In this document: positions 59,843 through 64,000 of the stretch, piece by piece | Numbering within the stretch: position 1 is the first letter of the stretch | Layout: each line of letters begins with the position of its first letter | Assembly: GCA_008828725.1 (NCBI GenBank) | Contig: MEHQ01001114.1 | Location: 62,001-126,000, forward strand | Reading direction: 5' to 3' | Source: Saccharina japonica | Taxonomy: Eukaryota > Sar > Phaeophyceae > Laminariales > Laminariaceae | DNA length: 64,000 nt | Notes under the pieces: generated by a model | What the model was told of the DNA's origin: nothing | Databases searched by the model: none | Seen by the model: only the letters and a program-made list of their open reading frames with translations | Program-made: the position numbers and the translations under genes

Positions 59843-60013
59843 ATGGGACTCGACCAACTCCCTCTCCAACGCGATCCAGATGGGGAGCTAGTGATGGCCG
59901 GGCATGGGCCATGCAACCTCCGAATAGACTATGCTTCGGTGCTTGCGCGGGAGGACGAGGGGGTGACCTTCATGGGCTACATAGACGGGACCGACGGACG
60001 CTTGATCAAGCAG
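59843..60013 (+). CDS. second kinase-family first exon, Gly-rich loop lost
   Basis: 57 codons from ATG to CAG followed by a GTGTGT donor, phase 0. It aligns end to end with the 16-kb exon 1: QLPLQRDPDGELVMAGHGP versus QLPLSRGNDGQVHLEGTGP, then IDYASVL versus VDYGDVL, and RLIKQ versus RLLME just before the donor. Where the 16-kb copy has the loop GSGGQG, this has AREDEG, so ATP-loop glycines are mostly gone. It is either a pseudokinase-like paralogue or a decaying copy. The frame is open for 43 codons upstream, so an earlier start is possible. A decayed exon 2 may lie at 61.0 kb. Confidence 0.75.
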
Positions 60014-60059
60014 GTGTGTGTGGCCTATTAAATAGTGCGGCCACCTCGACTACTATCAG

Positions 60060-60081
60060 CTGCTGCTGCTGCTGCTGCTGC
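60060..60081. repeat. CTG trinucleotide run
   Basis: Seven CTG units in the predicted intron just after the kinase-family exon. Confidence 0.9.
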
Positions 60082-60600
60082 TTCCACGTCAGAGCGTAAT
60101 ATTATTTGTGAGTTTTTTTTTGTTTGTCTTGTTTGTTTGGTTATTTCCACCACGAGTACGAAGTGCGAGCGTATGCACGTACGTACCCCAGTAGAGTCAC
60201 CCTCTGTCGGTATTGTCACTCCTGTGAGAACAAAACTTGTACAAGCTGTAGCAGTACCTTGGTCCCGAGGCACACGAGACACTTAACTCGTGATGTCTGT
60301 TGGTATACGCGCTGGCATAGGGCTATTAGAGTAAAACGGGAGGGCCGTATTAAAACCAGCAGGCCAGCCTGGAACCAGCCCCCAGCCCGTGTACTGCTGC
60401 GTCTACAACTGCTGTGCGAGGTTGACTCAAATACCAGAATCTGGTTCAGCGACGCTCCGGTTCGCGAACTATCAATCGGTATTTTGACTATAACAATCAC
60501 TCGTATAAACATATTGATTGATGATAATACTACATTTATATTATTAATTATACGAGTAGTCGAAATCGGTACGTTTACACACATTAAGTGTCATCTGTAT

Positions 60601-60765
60601 AGTGTGTGTGTTCTTCACATCAAACCTTCTTTTCTACCCGTCGACCTCCAGCACACCCAGTGTCCGTGCCGATTCTTCATCCTAAAAAGGTACCAGTTAT
60701 GTGGTCATAAAACTACGACACAGAGATACTGCGCTCAGTGCAGTAAGCAGAGCAGACAATGCAAT
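60601..60765 (+). mobile_element. piggyBac-like repeat P
   Basis: The frame reads CPCRFFILKRYQLCGHKTTT then QRYCAQCSKQSRQC. It is part of a 256-codon open frame (60124-60894), whose other parts match nothing. In this copy the YC-x2-C arrangement of a zinc ribbon is present. Confidence 0.5.
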
Positions 60766-61012
60766 GCCATGTACGACAGGCAATATAGAAGTAGATATCG
60801 AACAATTAGGTACGACGGAATATCATATATATGCACCACGTACACCAGCTGTACCACACCTGCCCGGGGAACTTTTACTGGAAAAAGGAAGTAGAGCACG
60901 GGCAGAGGCAGCGATAAGCATCACCAGGTACAAAAGCGGGTCCTATACGCAGTGCATGGTGTGACGTGGGACGTGGTATAGACGGTAGTCGTGAATGCCG
61001 GAAGCAAAACAG

Positions 61013-61155
61013 GGTTCGTATAAGGCATGCAGGACCGACCTGCATCCGAAATCCAATGCCAGCAGGAATGCCAGCGCCAGTTTCAGTTGTGTCCTTTCAC
61101 CTTGCTGGCACGACGCCCGACACCAGTCGTTGTCACCCTCGAACTTAGCAGTCTA
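61013..61155 (+). pseudogene. possible decayed exon 2 of the second kinase copy
   Basis: Follows a CAG acceptor (61010-61012) and ends before GTAAAG. Its last part reads RRPTPVVVTLELSSL, which lines up in frame with TGTPAMLVMEIA of exon 2 at 13.04 kb. Upstream nucleotides (AATCCAATGCCAGCAGGAAT) faintly resemble AATCCAAGGAACCAGC of that exon but in another frame. The VAVK motif is not intact. Weak evidence; chance similarity is possible. Confidence 0.22.
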
Positions 61156-61272
61156 GTAAAGCAGGGTGTTGGGATGAACCCGTTCATAGCGTTGCACTCT
61201 CGGTTATGGGCACAATTTACTTGGACTTCAGAGAGTCAGATTGTTTGTTTTACGTGTAGTGCCGTACTAATA

Positions 61273-61374
61273 CGGGGAACCATCATAGTAAATAGCACCT
61301 TCGGTACCCACAAAAACCTATACATTTCACTATTTGTACAGCCAATATTTGGTCCTAGTTACTATGGTCATCCG
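61273..61374. mobile_element. M3 Tc1/mariner-like miniature element
   Basis: 102 bp between two TA dinucleotides. Left CGGGGAACCATCATAGTAAA; right TAGTTACTATGGTCATCCG. Same interior words as the copy at 29.6 kb. Confidence 0.75.
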
Positions 61375-61954
61375 TAATACTGATAAAACGGTTCGATGGC
61401 ATTGCAGCTGCTGGCCATCAACGGTTCGGTTGTGCATGCCTGGATGATTGGCGCCCTCTTTGCGTGTTCTACCCGGCACCTTCGTACATGGTACAAATTT
61501 AGCGCCGCAAGGCCCAAGTAATAGGAGCGCGAATCGCCGAGGCCAATGCTCACTCGGCAAGCCGGCGAACGGAGGAGCGTATAGTAGTGTATGATTGGAA
61601 GTTGGCATGCTGAACAGGTGTTGGGTACGACGTAGAGTATGTATTTTTCGGCACCCGCCGGGTACTCTCCCAGCGGGTATCACGTACCGACGAGCACAAA
61701 CTAGCTTCGGAACTACCCTCTATTAATAGAATTAATACTGTAGTACCGCCCGCGAAAAAACGACTGCCGTCTCCGAATCACTGATATACACGCATTTAAT
61801 CGTTGTTTACACTCAAGAACAATATCCCTGCGGGTGGTTGGGTAGCCCTCAAAACCATACGAAGTACAGCGCTGCATCCCTATTGTTGAGGATATACTCG
61901 TAGCCTGTTTTGTTATGCCTTGATTTCTACCGGCGTTTTTTTACCGGGTAGGAT

Positions 61955-62105
61955 CACTCTGGACGTAAATATAAGGACCGGTATATATTAATATTCATGT
62001 ATAAACGGTCCTTATATTTAAGACCAGAGTGGTGCAGTTTGGTGAGCACCCTGTGTGGTACATGCCAAACACGCCTACCTTTCTCTTGGCTACCGCAACG
62101 TTCTA
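61955..62105. mobile_element. M4 hairpin element
   Basis: CACTCTGGACGTAAATATAA pairs with TTATATTTAAGACCAGAGTG across 61955-62031. The following ~70 bases (AGTTTGGTGAGCACCCTGTG ... CGCAACGTTCT) recur at 62826-62900. Confidence 0.65.
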
Positions 62106-62131
62106 CACGAGTAGTGCGCGACAAATGTTAA

Positions 62132-62219
62132 CCCTTATAGGACTGGAGTCCCGTTTTGGGGACAAAATACTTGGAGTTTGACTGCTTTGTCCCCAAAACG
62201 GGACTGCAGTCCTAAAAGT
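62132..62219. mobile_element. piggyBac-type miniature element, second copy
   Basis: Left arm CCCTTATAGGACTGGAGTCC preceded by TTAA (62128-62131). The right arm is complementary (GTCCCCAAAACGGGACTGCA then GTCC). The right terminus has decayed to AAAAGTCTAA where AAAAGGGTTAA is expected. Confidence 0.8.
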
Positions 62220-62774
62220 CTAATCAATATTAAGAGTTTGAGACAGAGATTTTTGGGGGGAAAGTAAGAATAAGACCTCTTTGTACTGAAAATAGAGTGG
62301 GACAAACCCATGTTCGTGGTATGCGGTAGCTTGATACAACAGGTTTTCCGGTCTTGGGGGTTTCATGTATTGTGGGGTTTCGTATTATGTATCGGGGCAT
62401 TATTTAGTATGCCTCGTTGATGGAGAGATGGAGCTGCCCCGAGAGGCAGTCGGGATGTTAAGATACGACCCGGGCTTTGATTATAAGATACTGCCCGTAT
62501 ATATGTGAGGGTGGAGCGTGACAGAAAGGTACGGCTCACTCCTGTTTGGTGTTTATGACGGGCCTTTGACGACAGGTACTGGTTCTACTTGTGTGTGTAT
62601 ATTTGGTCACGTGGTGGTACGAGTACATTATCTACTACTCTCCTCCTTGACCCATGGTATAGGCACGTGGTTTGATAGCGGCGTACAGAAACAACCCAGG
62701 CTTGCATAATAATTCCAATCTGCCCAAGAATAAGGGATTATCAACATCTGTCGCGTACTGTATATCATTTGTCT

Positions 62775-62902
62775 TTATATGAATGTATAGACGGTCCCTA
62801 TACTTCCACCTAAGACTCGTAGAGTGGTACAGTTTAGTGGGTACCCTGTGTGGTACATGCCCAAAATACATACTAATATATTATCTATCGCAACGTTCTC
62901 TC
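62775..62902. mobile_element. M4 element, right part
   Basis: Shares ATGTATAGACGGTCCCTATA, AGAGTGGTACAGTTTAGTGG and CCCTGTGTGGTACATGCC with 61990-62105. The left half of the hairpin is missing. Confidence 0.65.
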
Positions 62903-62976
62903 CTGCCCAGAGTGGGAATACATTTCAATTGTTGTAGTCCAGGCGGATCCAGCCGATTGGGCCTCTGTTTGTATTT

Positions 62977-63099
62977 CGGGAGACCATATAATATTAATAG
63001 TAAATAGGACCAAATATTGTTAGTGAAACTAGGGGAAAAGGTGTTTTTTTTTCTTTGTGTGTACCGTAAGGTCCTCAGCTGAAGGTCCTGTTTACTATA
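62977..63099. mobile_element. M3 element, inverted orientation, diverged
   Basis: AGTAAATAGGACCAAATATT on the left, and GTACCGTAAGGTCCT plus GGTCCTGTTTACTAT on the right, are the complement of the other copies. A T9 run and extra bases lengthen it. Confidence 0.6.
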
Positions 63100-63440
63100 T
63101 TTAAAAAATTAAAAAACAACAGCTGTGAGCTCGAGGATTTCATCACTATATATACGGTCGGGTCCCCCGTAAGTGTCTTCTTACAAATGGCGGGCCCTGC
63201 CCACTTACTAATAGTGCGGTTGTACCAAGTGTATTGCCCATATTGCAGCCCCCGTGCATGATTCGTATTCGTCTCTTCTTCGCGTTATCCTCCGTGCACA
63301 CGAGAAATTTTATATCATACTTCGGCGGGTAGGAGGCCTTATTGATCCCTCGCCCAACGATATCAGTTGCACTAATTTTGGGGCCAACGTTCCCGACCAG
63401 TTGAGCTCGTCAAGGGCGCAATTCTCACGACTGGTTTTTA

Positions 63441-63549
63441 CGGGGGGCTGTAGTAAATAGGACCTACGATACAGAAATATATATAAATATATATATATAT
63501 TCACCAGTTTTTACTAACAATATTTGTCCCTGTTTAGTATGGCCCCCCG
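63441..63549. mobile_element. M3 Tc1/mariner-like miniature element
   Basis: Left end CGGGGGGCTGTAGTAAATAG after TA; right end TTTAGTATGGCCCCCCG before CA. The interior carries a TA-rich stretch and TTTTTACTAACAATATTTG. Confidence 0.7.
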
Positions 63550-63553
63550 CAAT

Positions 63554-64000
63554 AGAAGCGCTATGAATGATAATTTGCCGAGTAAAATTGTTGAAGGACT
63601 GGCGCAGAGAAATGTTGGTCGGGCTGCGCACACATTGACCCCGGTGCTACTTGTACCGTGCCATAGTCGCGCGACTATACTGGGGACACCCTTGCGGGCA
63701 TTGCATCACACAGCGTCCGTACTGACTACAGGCACAAACGCGCCCCGCGCGGCCCAGTATCCCCGAACCTTCGCCCTCTACAACGCCACCACCGTGTAAT
63801 GTTTACTTTGAGATAGTAGTGCACCGCCGTGTGTCGTGTGTCGCGTGTGTTGCCGTTCACATGAAACCCGCTATTCCTAGTGTACACCAGGCGCCAAGAT
63901 CGAAATACTAAAAGTAGTGGTCGGGACTAGAGAGCTGGGTCCATGCCATCGCCGCTCGGTATCGCCGCTCGGCTGTTTAGGTGTCTTGAGTACTGGATTG
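63554..64000. other. anonymous sequence to window end
   Basis: No supported gene. A 91-codon plus frame (63524-63799) starts within the M3 element and is unrecognised. Confidence 0.5.

Noticed and set aside
60124..60894. 256-codon plus frame as a gene
   Set aside because: Only the stretch overlapping repeat P recurs elsewhere. The remainder is unlike any family and crosses the predicted intron after the kinase-family exon.

Overview
The window is eukaryotic nuclear DNA that is poor in genes and rich in decayed repeats. Nothing prokaryotic is visible: no operons, no ribosome-binding-site pattern, no rRNA operon. The clearest coding signal is a protein kinase split into phase-0 exons with GT...AG borders on the minus strand (about 16.06 down to 11.59 kb). 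Around it lie degenerate Ty1/copia pol pieces, several families of short inverted-repeat elements, satellites and microsatellites. Long introns, short tandem GTAC/TACG-rich tracts and this element mix would suit an alga or another stramenopile-like protist, possibly a brown alga. That assignment is a guess; no marker gene fixes the taxon.

Layout. 0-9.2 kb: a CTGT microsatellite, a 280-bp foldback, two blocks of a GGTACC-rich tandem family with an exon-like island between them, and a ~110-bp satellite. 9.9-16.1 kb: the kinase gene, with two unassigned exon-like segments downstream and element insertions beside and inside it. 16.1-32.7 kb: mostly anonymous DNA with a TTCCATGGAA palindrome cluster, a diverged duplication, an ankyrin-like decayed repeat, an ATCGTT array and a tRNA-like sequence. 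32.7-44.2 kb: two same-strand copies of one degenerate Ty1/copia element about 5.1 kb apart, plus a possible RNase H end of a third. 44.2-64 kb: dense short inverted-repeat elements, several nested, and a second copy of the kinase first exon (59.84-60.01 kb, plus strand).

The two kinase first exons share their opening residues, alignment, length and splice phase, so they belong to one family. The 16-kb copy keeps the Gly-rich loop, Lys, Glu, HRD and DFG; the 60-kb copy has lost the Gly-rich loop. The mobile-element content can be read at superfamily level from terminal repeats and target duplications alone: piggyBac-like (TTAA), Harbinger-like (GGGCCC ends, TTA), Tc1/mariner-like (TA), and a family with 4-bp duplications. 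All gene models are read by eye; no database search or transcript evidence was available.
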